From positions 311,782 to 375,781 of the forward strand of contig PHBC01000001.1 in the NCBI GenBank assembly GCA_002840505.1: 64,000 nt of DNA, in the 5' to 3' direction. Origin of the DNA: Deltaproteobacteria bacterium HGW-Deltaproteobacteria-2. Lineage in GTDB: Bacteria; Desulfobacterota; Syntrophia; Syntrophales; Smithellaceae. Position numbers and translations under genes: made by a program. Positions 16,210-25,830 of the stretch are shown piece after piece; the first letter of the stretch is position 1, and the number at the start of each line of letters is the position of its first letter. The notes beneath the pieces were generated by a model that ran no database searches, had not been told where the DNA came from, and worked only from the letters and a program-made list of their open reading frames with translations.

Positions 16210-17729
16210 TGCCGCAGACAGTATTAGGGCTGGACATCGGCCAAAGCACCATCAAGGCAGTTGTGTTCGCAAAAAAAGGTTCAACCGGCGGCCGTATTCT
16301 TGCCTTTGAGACTTTGGATATAAACGCCTGCGGCGGAATTGAACCGGCATTAAAGAAACTGGCGGAAAACAAAAGTTTTTCTAAAATTCCCTGCTGCATT
16401 TGCCTGCCGCTTGCCGATGTAATGTTCAGGCAAGTCAACCTGCCTTTTCACGATGATAATAAAATCAGAAAAACATTAGCTTTTGAGTTGGAACCGCTTA
16501 TCCCTCTTCCCATAGACGAAGTAGTTACCGATTATTTAACGATTCCTAATGACGGACTTTTTGTGGCCGCGCTCGCCAAAAAAAGTGTCCGCGATTGGGT
16601 AGGAATAGTGGAAGAAAATCTGGGAAGCGTATCCATCATCGATATTTCTTCTACCGCTCTGGCGGCACAAGTACTAACCGATAGAATACCCTCCTCATCC
16701 GGAGTCATTCTGGATATCGGAGCTGTTTCAACCGCAGCGGTCTTTTATGAAAATGGCGTAATTGTCCAAATTCGTTCTCTGGCTTTCGGTGGTAATCAAA
16801 TAACTCAGGCATTAACCCGTGACATGTCTGTGGGAAAAGATGAAGCCGAACAATTGAAAATCAAGGCAAATTACCCTGCCGGAAGCGACAATGTTGACTC
16901 CGTGTGTCTTCATTTCTGTTCAGAGTTGAAAAACACTATCGAGTATATGAAATTAAACGGAGCCCTGCAAAATGATCCTGCTCATATTACTATAACCGGC
17001 GGATGTGTTTTATTCGTCCCGCTTCAGAAACAACTGGAAAAATATTTTTCGCTTCAACCGGAAGTTCTTGATCTTATCCGGTTAAAGCAACTGGAAATTG
17101 AGAAAAATATTGAACATAAGTACTCTCCGCAAATAATGAATACGGCTTGCGCCGCGGCAATGAGAGCTTTTGCCGGCCGAAAATCTTTTAATTTCCGGCA
17201 GGGAGAGTTCACCGCAAAAAACGCCGGTTTGAACATTAAAGAACAATTAAAATGGGTAGCGGTAGTTGCCGGAATAATTTTCTTCATGGCAGCCGTTAAT
17301 CAATTTCTTGATTATAGATTAAAAACTCAGCGCCTTGCCGACATAAAAAAACAAATTTCTTTTATTTTTAAGAAAAATTTCCCCGAAGCTCCGGTAATGA
17401 TTGACCCTGTGCAACAACTCCAGACAAAACTCGCTGAAAATAAAAATACTTTTGGTTTTTTCGAAGGCACACAAAATATACCGGTAGTTGATTTATTAAA
17501 AGAAATCTCGGATTTAATTTCGACTTCCCATGATATAGTAATTAACAATTTCCATTACGAAAATATTGTTGTTTCCATTAAAGCTCAGGCTAAGAACATC
17601 GATGATGTTTCCGCGGTAAAAAATGAGCTTCTGCAATCCAAACATTTTAAGGACGTGGCCATAGGTTCGACGAGCCTCGCCAAAGATGGCGGTAAAGTTG
17701 ATTTTGACTTAAGGATTGAACTTAAATGA
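16209..17729 (+). CDS. gspL: type II secretion protein GspL (PilM-like actin fold)
   Basis: A 506-residue protein from the ATG at 16209, which overlaps the gspK stop and has GGAGG eight bases upstream; the GTG at 16194 is less likely. The N-terminal cytoplasmic part is an actin-like PilM/GspL domain (LGLDIGQSTIKAVVF, then ILDIGAVSTAAVFYENG and ITGGC). A single membrane segment follows at about residues 352-368 (VAVVAGIIFFMAAVN), then a ferredoxin-like periplasmic domain that includes the PilN-like KNIDDVSAVKNELLQS. GspL links the GspE ATPase to GspM and the pseudopilus. The ATP-binding loops of the actin fold look better preserved than in enterobacterial GspL. Confidence 0.92.
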   Translation: MPQTVLGLDIGQSTIKAVVFAKKGSTGGRILAFETLDINACGGIEPALKKLAENKSFSKIPCCICLPLADVMFRQVNLPFHDDNKIRKTLAFELEPLIPLPIDEVVTDYLTIPNDGLFVAALAKKSVRDWVGIVEENLGSVSIIDISSTALAAQVLTDRIPSSSGVILDIGAVSTAAVFYENGVIVQIRSLAFGGNQITQALTRDMSVGKDEAEQLKIKANYPAGSDNVDSVCLHFCSELKNTIEYMKLNGALQNDPAHITITGGCVLFVPLQKQLEKYFSLQPEVLDLIRLKQLEIEKNIEHKYSPQIMNTACAAAMRAFAGRKSFNFRQGEFTAKNAGLNIKEQLKWVAVVAGIIFFMAAVNQFLDYRLKTQRLADIKKQISFIFKKNFPEAPVMIDPVQQLQTKLAENKNTFGFFEGTQNIPVVDLLKEISDLISTSHDIVINNFHYENIVVSIKAQAKNIDDVSAVKNELLQSKHFKDVAIGSTSLAKDGGKVDFDLRIELK

Positions 17730-18274
17730 TCAAAACGTTCTGGGATAAATTAGATAAAAAGCAGCGATACCTTGTCGTGGGCACGGTAGTCTTTGTTTTG
17801 ATTGCTTTACTTCTGGAAATTGTCATTTTCCCTTTCCATGAAGCAAAGGAAAAACTGACAAAGGCAACACAGGTCAATCAAAGAAAACTGACCGAAATTA
17901 GTAAACTCGACAAAGAGTTCTCGCTGCAGGAAGCAAGAATGGCCGAAATAAAAAGAGCCGTGTCTGTACGGAACGTTGATTTTACTTTATTTTCCTACCT
18001 GGAAAAAAAGGCAATACAGGCCAATGTTAAAAGAAACATCAAATACATGAACTCTTCCCGCGGAACTCAATCAGCTTCTTTTGAGGAATCACTAATCGAC
18101 ATGAAATTAGATAAAATCACAATAAAACAACTCACCGACTTTTTATATTTTGCCGAATCGCCGGCAGATTTAGTTAAAATTAAGAAGATTATCATCAACA
18201 AAATGAAAGAAAGTCCGGAATACTTAAGCGCACAGTTACAAATATCTTCTTTTCAAAAACTAAATCAAAGGTAG
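17726..18274 (+). CDS. gspM: type II secretion protein GspM
   Basis: A 182-residue protein with a short cytoplasmic tail, one membrane segment (about residues 19-36), a coiled-coil stretch (about 45-85) and a small ferredoxin-like periplasmic domain (DFLYFAESPADLVKIKKI). This is the GspM/PilO pattern. Its start overlaps the gspL stop by four bases (ATGA), so the two are coupled, as expected for partners. Sequence conservation in this family is low, so identity rests on position and layout. Confidence 0.88.
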   Translation: MIKTFWDKLDKKQRYLVVGTVVFVLIALLLEIVIFPFHEAKEKLTKATQVNQRKLTEISKLDKEFSLQEARMAEIKRAVSVRNVDFTLFSYLEKKAIQANVKRNIKYMNSSRGTQSASFEESLIDMKLDKITIKQLTDFLYFAESPADLVKIKKIIINKMKESPEYLSAQLQISSFQKLNQR

Positions 18275-18290
18275 AGGAATAAATAGCAAG

Positions 18291-19115
18291 ATGAGCATTC
18301 TGAATAAAAAATTCTTATGGTTTACGCTCTATGGAATATTTATTACCTTAGTATTTTTATATCTGCTTTTCCCCTCTGATCTTGTCAAGAGCAGACTGGA
18401 AAACGCCGTCAATTCGCCGGATTTTATTCTTAAAATGGAATCGCTGCGGCCATCTCTGCCTTTGGGGTTAAAGCTTAAAAATATATCTGTAAGCTCGGCT
18501 TCTCCGTTAAGTATTTCCTTTCAGGGCGATTTACTCGATTTGCAGTTTCGGCCATGGAACTTTTTTCAAAAACATACATACCTTGGATTGAGCGGTAAAA
18601 CTTATGGCGGCAATTTTGATGGGCATGTTGATCTGACTTCTCTGTCGAAAATATATCCGCCGATTGAAGGAAAGCTTAATTTCAAAAACATCGATCTGGC
18701 CAGATGCAATTTGATCAAAAATTTTTTGAAAAAAGAAATTGCAGGAAAAGCAAGCGGCGTCTGGACGTATATTTCTAATGGCAAAGTTGGAGAAAATTCT
18801 TACGGAACAATCGCTCTTTCTTTAACCCGGGGAGTTTATCCTTTAGTTGAACCGTTTCTGGGGCTAAATCGAATTGAATTTGATCACTGTGAAATACAAG
18901 GTCAGTTGAAAAATGGAATTCTAAAGATTGAAAAATTGCAAACATCCGGTCCTCAAATAAATTGTTTACTCAAAGGTGAAATAACTCTCGCTGATGATTA
19001 TAAAAACAGTCAGCTTAACTTAAGCGGCACGATGGAAATATCAGGGAAGAACAAAGTTAAAATGAATGTTACTATTGGCGGAACATTGGCCAACCCGATA
19101 TCCCGCTATATTTAA
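18291..19115 (+). CDS. gspN: type II secretion protein GspN
   Basis: A 274-residue protein with one N-terminal membrane segment (about 10-28) and a beta-rich periplasmic part with repeated AsmA-like strands (LGLSGKTYGGNFDGHVDLTS, then SGVWTYISNGK and LSGTMEISGKNKV). This is the deltaproteobacterial GspN family, which replaces or supplements the classical GspN and whose exact job is unsettled. The stop codon shares its last base with the start of gspC (TAATG), so translation is coupled. Confidence 0.85.
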   Translation: MSILNKKFLWFTLYGIFITLVFLYLLFPSDLVKSRLENAVNSPDFILKMESLRPSLPLGLKLKNISVSSASPLSISFQGDLLDLQFRPWNFFQKHTYLGLSGKTYGGNFDGHVDLTSLSKIYPPIEGKLNFKNIDLARCNLIKNFLKKEIAGKASGVWTYISNGKVGENSYGTIALSLTRGVYPLVEPFLGLNRIEFDHCEIQGQLKNGILKIEKLQTSGPQINCLLKGEITLADDYKNSQLNLSGTMEISGKNKVKMNVTIGGTLANPISRYI

Positions 19116-20065
19116 TGAAGGCAGTGCTGGTAAAAAGTATGTGGTCTAAAATAACACAAGTTGTAAAAGAATGGTTTAACCGGACGAGAAATATTAATGC
19201 CATTCCGGCAATTGATATTACCCTGCTGCGACCATTGCTGCTTTTGCTGGCAATCACAGTGTTGTCTTATGAAGCAGTCGATTTTTTTTACAAAATCATC
19301 AGCTTTCCTTTGACGAAACAGACTGCTGCCGTTAAAAATAACGGTAGCGTACTTGCCGTTACAGACAATACCAGGCGTAATCAACTTCTGGATTACGGAA
19401 TCATTACTGAACGTAATCTCTTTCTTTCGACTTTGAAAACCATCGGAGATAAACAACTGGATGGCGGACTTTTCGACTCCGATCAGAAAAATATGGATTT
19501 TGATCTGAAAGGGACTGTCGCCTATAATTCTTCTTTTGGCTTTATCGTCATCGAGGAACGCGGCAATCACAAACAGAAATTATACCGGATGGGAGACAAG
19601 ATCGGCGCGGCCAAACTGATTAAAATAACGCGTAATACGGCAACATTAAAAAGCGGAGAACAGGAAATAACATTAAAAATAAAAGCGACGATGGAAGGTC
19701 CCCTGCTTCCCCATTCACCGGCTTCAGGAAAGTATCCGGCTCCTCCCAGAAGTTTAAATTTGAGCAAAAAAGCAGTAAATGAAAATTTAAGTGATTTAAA
19801 ATCAATAATGAGTCAGGCGGTTGTGCGTCCTTTTTTAAACGAAGGCGTACAGAACGGATATATTATTTCCAATATTGCTCCCAATAGCCTTTACGAAAAG
19901 ATGGGGTTGCAAAATGGTGATATAATAAACGATATAAATAATAAACCCATGCAAAGCGCCGATAACCTGCTGCAAATGGTAAATTTAATGCAGTCAGGCA
20001 GCAGTATTACTTTGAACGTTAAGAGAAACGGTAAAATCGAAACTATCAATTATTCTTTTTACTGA
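19115..20065 (+). CDS. gspC: type II secretion protein GspC with PDZ domain
   Basis: A 316-residue bitopic protein: a cytoplasmic tail, one membrane segment (about 42-60), a homology region near 85-185 (ITERNLFLSTLK, then LKGTVAYNSSFGFIVIEE and YRMGDKIGAAKLIKI) and a C-terminal PDZ domain (NGYIISNIAPNSLYEKMGLQ to LNVKRNG). GspC joins the inner-membrane platform to the GspD secretin and takes part in substrate choice. The homology-region motif RNLF and the PDZ make the assignment secure. Its place after gspN rather than first in the operon is unusual. Confidence 0.93.
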   Translation: MKAVLVKSMWSKITQVVKEWFNRTRNINAIPAIDITLLRPLLLLLAITVLSYEAVDFFYKIISFPLTKQTAAVKNNGSVLAVTDNTRRNQLLDYGIITERNLFLSTLKTIGDKQLDGGLFDSDQKNMDFDLKGTVAYNSSFGFIVIEERGNHKQKLYRMGDKIGAAKLIKITRNTATLKSGEQEITLKIKATMEGPLLPHSPASGKYPAPPRSLNLSKKAVNENLSDLKSIMSQAVVRPFLNEGVQNGYIISNIAPNSLYEKMGLQNGDIINDINNKPMQSADNLLQMVNLMQSGSSITLNVKRNGKIETINYSFY

Positions 20066-20088
20066 TCAGGCAAGGAAATATATTCATT

Positions 20089-20955
20089 ATGTATGCTGCT
20101 TATTTTGGTTTAAAAGAAAATCCCTTCAGCTTGTCGCCGGATGCGCGTTATTTGTTTTTGAGCGAACAACATCGTGACGCGTTAAATTGCCTTATTTACG
20201 GAATTAAAGAAAAAAAAGGGTTCGTTTTAATTTCCGGCGACATCGGCACCGGAAAAACTACAATTTGCCGCAGTTTGATCAATTCGCTGGATGATTCAGT
20301 GGAAACAGCGCTGATTTTTAATACAGCCATTTCCGACCTGGAATTATTAGAAACGGTGCTTGTTGAATATGGCATCGATTTCCAAGGTGAATCAAAGACT
20401 AAGAAAAATTATATTGACGCTTTAAATGACTTTTTACTGAAGAATTTTTCTGCCGGGAAAACAGCGGTTCTTTTGATTGATGAAGCGCAGAATCTCTCGC
20501 ATGGCGTTCTGGAACAAATTCGAATGCTTTCGAATCTGGAAACCGAAACGGAAAAGCTCATTCAGATAATCTTAATCGGTCAGCCGGAGTTGAATAATAC
20601 CTTAATGCTACCGGCCTTGCGGCAGTTAAATGAAAGAATCACCGTAAGATACGACTTGAAGCCTTTATCGCCGAAGGAAGTGCGCGAATATATACAACAT
20701 CGTCTGACAATCGCACAGGGACCCGGCTCGCTTAAATTTACCAACGGAGCTTTTAATCTCATTTGTAATTTAACCGAAGGCATACCCCGCCGTATTAACG
20801 CTCTTTGCGACAGATCTTTATTGATTGCCTACACAAAAAATATAAGTAAAATCACTCGCAGGATAGTGAATTCAGCGGCTCACGATATTGGCATTAATTA
20901 TTTCCAAAAAACTTTAAGCAGTGGCCGGAAAATATGGGTGCGCCTGACAACCTGA
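20089..20955 (+). CDS. ExeA/GspA-like AAA ATPase
   Basis: A 288-residue AAA+ ATPase of the ExeA/GspA/MshM group. The typical start YFGLKENPFSLSPDARYLF is followed by the Walker A motif SGDIGTGKTT (about residues 48-57) and the Walker B motif VLLIDEAQNLS. LLILIGQPELN-type sensor 1 sequence and the arginine-rich GIPRRINALCDR complete the domain. Aeromonas ExeA has an additional membrane anchor and peptidoglycan-binding domain, which this protein lacks; it ends soon after the AAA lid. ExeA with ExeB helps insert the secretin through the wall. Together with the next gene this may be a reduced ExeAB pair. Confidence 0.88.
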   Translation: MYAAYFGLKENPFSLSPDARYLFLSEQHRDALNCLIYGIKEKKGFVLISGDIGTGKTTICRSLINSLDDSVETALIFNTAISDLELLETVLVEYGIDFQGESKTKKNYIDALNDFLLKNFSAGKTAVLLIDEAQNLSHGVLEQIRMLSNLETETEKLIQIILIGQPELNNTLMLPALRQLNERITVRYDLKPLSPKEVREYIQHRLTIAQGPGSLKFTNGAFNLICNLTEGIPRRINALCDRSLLIAYTKNISKITRRIVNSAAHDIGINYFQKTLSSGRKIWVRLTT

Positions 20956-20989
20956 AATACTGTTGGAAGTCCTTGACCAAAGGAGTATT

Positions 20990-21733
20990 ATGAGTTACAT
21001 AAATGAGGCCTTACGCAAGGTGCAAAAAGAGAAAGAATCAGGCTATGTAGCCTATAAAAGCATAGTTTCAGCTCCCGGGAAAGAACTTAATCGGCCGTCA
21101 AAATGGTCCTCCATAATCGGTTTATTGACAGTTTTATTTTTCGCTACGGGAATTATAGTTTTGATATACTGGTTGGAATATAAAAAGATGCCGGCAAAAG
21201 CACCCCAACAATCGGCACCTTTAGCTATCGTTATCCCGGCAGAGCCACAGCCGGTTAATGAAATGCCTGCGGAAAGCACCAGGGTGCCCGTGTTAAAAAC
21301 AAAAAAAGCTCCTCCGGAAATTAAAGTTGAACCGGAAAAAGTTGATGCGAAGACACTTTACGCTCAGGCTCTTAAAAAGCAAAAAGAAGGTAATTTAGTG
21401 AAAGCAAGGAATCTGTATAGAAAAGTCCTGAAAATTGATCCTCAAAACATACAGGCGTTAAATAATCTGGGCGTAATTCACATGAAAAATAAAGACTACA
21501 AAAAGGCAATTATGCGGTTTAATGACGCGATTAATATAAAACATGATTACACTGACGCTCATTATAATCTGGCCTGTCTCTACGCGCAAAAGGATGATGT
21601 GCCCCAGAGCTTGTTTTATCTGAAGAATGCTGTCCGGTTCAACCCGGAAGTAAGAAAATGGGCGGGAAATGACGGCGACTTGCGAGTTATGGCGGATTTA
21701 CCTGAATTTAAAAAATTACTGGAGAAAAAATAG
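20990..21733 (+). CDS. membrane-anchored TPR protein, possible GspB-like partner
   Basis: A 247-residue protein starting at the ATG at 20990 (AAAGGAG just upstream); a TTG at 20963 is also open. It begins MSYINEALRKVQKEKE, an N-terminal tail seen in GspB-like proteins, then one membrane segment (about residues 37-58), a Pro/Ala/Lys-rich linker and three TPR-like repeats (LYAQALKKQKEGNLVKARNL, ALNNLGVIHMKNKDYKKAI, AHYNLACLYAQKDD). Located between the ExeA-like ATPase and the secretin gene, it could link the ATPase to the wall or to GspD in place of GspB. That role is inferred from position and topology. Confidence 0.75.
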   Translation: MSYINEALRKVQKEKESGYVAYKSIVSAPGKELNRPSKWSSIIGLLTVLFFATGIIVLIYWLEYKKMPAKAPQQSAPLAIVIPAEPQPVNEMPAESTRVPVLKTKKAPPEIKVEPEKVDAKTLYAQALKKQKEGNLVKARNLYRKVLKIDPQNIQALNNLGVIHMKNKDYKKAIMRFNDAINIKHDYTDAHYNLACLYAQKDDVPQSLFYLKNAVRFNPEVRKWAGNDGDLRVMADLPEFKKLLEKK

Positions 21734-21740
21734 AATCAAG

Positions 21741-23978
21741 ATGAGAACTTCGCATTCTTTTATTTTAAAGCCATGTTTGTTTTCATGCGGTATCATCGCG
21801 CTGATAATTTTGCTGAGTGTTGGAGGACCGGCATTTGCGGCCCGTATTGCCGGAGCCGACGAAAATGTCAATACATCAACCGCGCCGGTGGATACCATTA
21901 AGAAAACTGTTGACTTGCCATCGGCACCGCCTGCTACAATAAAACAGACTATTCCTTCCGCCCAGCAGACAACAGACATTAAAACCGACGATTTGAAACA
22001 AAATCTTCAGGACACAAAAGAAGAAAAAGAGCCGTTCTCTTACACGAAAAAAGAAGTCACTAAAAAATATGTAACCATTGATTTCGATAATGTCGATATC
22101 GGTGTATTAGTAAAGTTTGTCAGCGAACTTACGGGGAAAAATTTCATCATTGATGATAAGGTCAAGGGTAAAGTCACCATTATATCTCCTAAAAAAATTC
22201 CCTTGGAAGATGTCTACAAAGTATTTCTGTCTGTTCTGGAAGTGAACGGATTTACTGTAGTCCCCGCAGGGAACATGACAAAGATCATTCCCTCTGTTTC
22301 AGCGCGTGAAAAGAGCTTGGAAACAAGGTTCAAAAAAGACCTTACCGAACCGGATGACCGCATGGTCACGCAGGTAGTTTCACTGGAACGCGCCAACCCC
22401 GATGAAATAAAACGTGTATTGGATCCGATCATTTCCAAGTCCAGTTCAGTGCTTTCTTATCCGCCCGCGGGCATTCTGGTTATCACCGATTATCTTTCCA
22501 ATATCAAACGCCTTCAGGAAATAATCACAGCTCTGGACGTTGAAGGAGCAGGCGATCAGATATCTTATATTCCGCTGACCAACGCTTCTGCCTCGGAAGT
22601 AGTAAAATCATTGATGACGATTTTTCAACAGCGTCGCCCCAATACAACGGCCATCAGGGTCGTACCGGATTCCCGGACTAATTCAATTATAATTCTGGCG
22701 AGCGTCGCAGATACGGAAACTGTGCGCAAACTTGTTGCCCTTATGGATAAAGACGCTCCCCGTGGCGAATCCAATATTCAGGTTTATCGCCTGCAAAACA
22801 GCATTGCTGAGGACCTAGCCAAGGTTCTTAACAGTATTATCAAAGATAGCGGCGCGTCTGCCGCTACCGGCGGTACCGCTACCGGTCAAAAAGTGCTTGC
22901 CCCGGTGGTTTCAAAAAATGTTCAGGTCGTGCCGGATAAGGCAACCAATACGCTGGTAGTCATGGCTGAAAGAGAAGATTATAAGATTCTTGAAAATATT
23001 ATCAAACAACTCGATGTGCCGCGTCCCATGGTTTACATTGAGGCCTTGATTATGGAAGTCAACGCCAATAAAGCTTTTAATATTGGTGTGGAATGGCGCG
23101 GTCTGAAAGATACAGGAAAAATATCCGGTGTGGATACAGGACAATCGGCGGCCTTTATCGGTTCCGGTGGCGCGGGCACTACCACGAATCCCGGCGCATA
23201 CAATATCCTTACCGGTTTAACTACAGGAGCTGCGGCTGCTTTTCCGAGCGGGTTTTCCATGGGGATTGTCGGCGCCGGCATTACTATTGGAGGTATCTTA
23301 TTTCCGAATATCGGGGCTGTCGTTCAAGCATACAAGACTGATTCAGAAGTCTCCATCTTATCCACTCCCCAGATCATGACTCTGGATAACGAGGAAGCGG
23401 AAATAAATGTTGGCTCCAATGTGCCCTATATTACCCGTCAGGATTCAACGACAACATCCTCCACTTACCCGGTTAATTACAACACCTATGAATATAAAGA
23501 TGTCGGTGTGGTCTTGAATATCACACCCCATATAAACGAGGAAAACTTTATTCGCCTGAAAATATCACAGCAGGTAACCAAGGTTACATCCGCCTCCACC
23601 TCCGCAACACCGACAACTTTAAAAAGAACAGCAAAAACTACGGTTGTCGTCAAGGATAATGAAACAATCGTTATCGGCGGCCTGGTGGGAGACAGCACAC
23701 AGGATAATACCTATAAAGTACCGTTGTTGGGCGACATACCTCTTCTGGGCTGGCTTTTTAAGACAAATTCCACTTCCCGGGAAAAAACAAACCTGTATGT
23801 CTTTTTGACGCCCCATATCGTCCGCACTCAGAAGGATGCCGCAAGCCTTTATCAGGAAAAAAGAGAAACCATGGGAGAAGTGGTGGAAGGCATTATAAAA
23901 TTAAATGAAAAGAAACCGGAGACTAAACCTTCCGGCACACCTGCTCCTGCCAAAAACAAAACACCGGCTAAACCTTAA
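21741..23978 (+). CDS. gspD: type II secretion secretin GspD
   Basis: A 745-residue outer-membrane secretin from the ATG at 21741; the upstream start at 21669 lies inside the TPR gene and is rejected. There is a hydrophobic signal segment ending near AFA/AR. The N0 domain (VTIDFDNVDIGVLVKFVSEL and GKNFIIDDKVKGKVTI) is followed by three N1-N3 repeats with LERANPDEIKRVL and YIPLTNASASEVVKSL. The secretin barrel runs to the C-terminus, with the signature VPLLGDIPLLGWLFK and the end NLYVFLTPHIVRT. It forms the outer-membrane gate. A Gly/Ala/Thr-rich insert is present in the N3 region. No GspS pilotin was found. Confidence 0.97.
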   Translation: MRTSHSFILKPCLFSCGIIALIILLSVGGPAFAARIAGADENVNTSTAPVDTIKKTVDLPSAPPATIKQTIPSAQQTTDIKTDDLKQNLQDTKEEKEPFSYTKKEVTKKYVTIDFDNVDIGVLVKFVSELTGKNFIIDDKVKGKVTIISPKKIPLEDVYKVFLSVLEVNGFTVVPAGNMTKIIPSVSAREKSLETRFKKDLTEPDDRMVTQVVSLERANPDEIKRVLDPIISKSSSVLSYPPAGILVITDYLSNIKRLQEIITALDVEGAGDQISYIPLTNASASEVVKSLMTIFQQRRPNTTAIRVVPDSRTNSIIILASVADTETVRKLVALMDKDAPRGESNIQVYRLQNSIAEDLAKVLNSIIKDSGASAATGGTATGQKVLAPVVSKNVQVVPDKATNTLVVMAEREDYKILENIIKQLDVPRPMVYIEALIMEVNANKAFNIGVEWRGLKDTGKISGVDTGQSAAFIGSGGAGTTTNPGAYNILTGLTTGAAAAFPSGFSMGIVGAGITIGGILFPNIGAVVQAYKTDSEVSILSTPQIMTLDNEEAEINVGSNVPYITRQDSTTTSSTYPVNYNTYEYKDVGVVLNITPHINEENFIRLKISQQVTKVTSASTSATPTTLKRTAKTTVVVKDNETIVIGGLVGDSTQDNTYKVPLLGDIPLLGWLFKTNSTSREKTNLYVFLTPHIVRTQKDAASLYQEKRETMGEVVEGIIKLNEKKPETKPSGTPAPAKNKTPAKP

Positions 23979-23998
23979 GCTGAAGGCTTTGACCCCTT

Positions 23999-25792
23999 AT
24001 GTCTAAAATCCATACAGCCTTAAAAGCATCCGCGGGCACAACATCCGGTTCGTCCACTCCCCGGGATGTTATTTTTTCTTCTCTGGATAAAAAATTGATT
24101 GCCGCCGGAGTCAACCCGGATACTCTTGCCGAAGCGCACAGTCTGAAGAAAAATAACGGCACCGTATTCTTTGATCATCTCATCCGGAAAAAAGCCATCG
24201 ATGAAATCCAATTATTAAAAATAATGGCCGGGCACTTCGGCCTTTCTTTCTGGCCGGAATTACCGATGGAGAGCATTAATATTGATTTTACGCAAAACGT
24301 TTCCATTCAATATTTAAAGAAACATAAGATTGTGCCGCTCATCACCTCTTCGGATTCGGCAATCGCCGTAAACGATCCTACAAATTTCCAGCCCATTGAT
24401 GATTTAAGGCAACTCTTAAAAAGCCCGGATCTGCCGGTTGTCCTTTCCTCACAGGACGCGATCGCCGCTGCAATTAATATGGCTTATGATATGAGCCGCG
24501 CTTCAGCTAAAGATTATTTTGAAGAGATGAATGAAGCTTCTACTGATGATCTTATTTCGAAAATTGATGAAACAGCCGATTTACTTGATGAAACCAGTGA
24601 CGCGCCGATTATTAAGCTGGTCAATTTACTTGTTTCCGGAGCGATCAAAGACCGTGCCAGCGATATTCACGTTGAGCCTTACTCCGGCAACCTTAAAATC
24701 CGCTATCGTATTGACGGAATTTTATACGATATTTTAAACTTGCCCAGGCGAATTCAATCTCCGCTTGTTTCCCGCATAAAAATTATGGCTAAACTAAACA
24801 TCGCGGAAAAACGGCTGCCTCAAGACGGACGTATTGAAATAAAAATAGCCGACCGCCTCGTGGACATCCGAGTATCAGTTATCCCCACAGCTTTCGGAGA
24901 AAGAGTCGTGCTGCGCTTACTAGACAAAACCGCCAATATCCTGAGGCTTGCCGATTTAGGCATGCACGATGAACGGATCAAGCTGCTCAATAAATTGATC
25001 AAATCTCCCTATGGAATCATTCTGGTAACAGGTCCCACCGGCAGCGGTAAAACAACAACCCTGTACGCGGCTCTTTCCACAATCAATCGCCCGGAAATAA
25101 ACATTATCACCATTGAAGACCCTATTGAGTATCAGATGGACGGTGTCGGACAAATTCAGGTTAATCCGAAAATCGATCTGACTTTTGCCGCAGGCCTCCG
25201 CTCTATTGTCCGCCAGGACCCGGATGTAATTTTGATCGGTGAAATCCGCGATCGTGAAACCGCGGAAATCGCCATTCAATCATCACTGACCGGCCATCTC
25301 GTTTTTTCCACACTGCATACCAATGATGCCGCCAGCGCCGTCACTCGATTAATTGATATGGGCATAGAACCTTTCTTAGTTACTTCGTCGATTATCGCGA
25401 TAATAGCACAACGCCTTGTACGCGTTCTCTGTCCACACTGCAAAGAAGTTTATATGCCGGACGAAGAAACTTTGGCTAACCTTGGACTGGACCGGTCGGT
25501 ATTGCAGAAAAATACTTTTTACCGGAAAAACGGATGTAACTTGTGTATGCAAACAGGATTCCGGGGACGAACAGCTATTTTTGAGATCATGATCGTTGAT
25601 GACGAAATCAAAAAACTTGTGTTAAAAACATCCGATGCCAATCAAATTAATGAACTGGCTTTAAAACAGGGAATGATCACCCTGCAGAAAGACGGTATCG
25701 ACAAAGTACTAAACGGCATAACTACTACGGAAGAAGTGCTGCGTGTAACCAGATCACTTAATCGCTCAGATGATATTGTCCTGGAAGTTTAA
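23999..25792 (+). CDS. gspE: type II secretion ATPase GspE
   Basis: A 597-residue secretion ATPase. An N-terminal MshEN/GspE N-domain (about residues 25-160) precedes the catalytic core, which has DRASDIHVEP, the Walker A motif GPTGSGKTTT, the Asp box ITIEDPIEYQ, the Walker B motif DPDVILIGEIRD and the His box TGHLVFSTLHTND. Two Cys-x2-Cys pairs (CPHC and CNLC) form the usual zinc-binding module. It powers pseudopilus assembly with GspL and GspF. It ends the secretion operon; dapF starts 38 bases on and may be read through. Confidence 0.97.
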   Translation: MSKIHTALKASAGTTSGSSTPRDVIFSSLDKKLIAAGVNPDTLAEAHSLKKNNGTVFFDHLIRKKAIDEIQLLKIMAGHFGLSFWPELPMESINIDFTQNVSIQYLKKHKIVPLITSSDSAIAVNDPTNFQPIDDLRQLLKSPDLPVVLSSQDAIAAAINMAYDMSRASAKDYFEEMNEASTDDLISKIDETADLLDETSDAPIIKLVNLLVSGAIKDRASDIHVEPYSGNLKIRYRIDGILYDILNLPRRIQSPLVSRIKIMAKLNIAEKRLPQDGRIEIKIADRLVDIRVSVIPTAFGERVVLRLLDKTANILRLADLGMHDERIKLLNKLIKSPYGIILVTGPTGSGKTTTLYAALSTINRPEINIITIEDPIEYQMDGVGQIQVNPKIDLTFAAGLRSIVRQDPDVILIGEIRDRETAEIAIQSSLTGHLVFSTLHTNDAASAVTRLIDMGIEPFLVTSSIIAIIAQRLVRVLCPHCKEVYMPDEETLANLGLDRSVLQKNTFYRKNGCNLCMQTGFRGRTAIFEIMIVDDEIKKLVLKTSDANQINELALKQGMITLQKDGIDKVLNGITTTEEVLRVTRSLNRSDDIVLEV

Positions 25793-25830
25793 CTACAGGA
25801 CACGGAATTGAATGTAAAGAATGTAAATCT

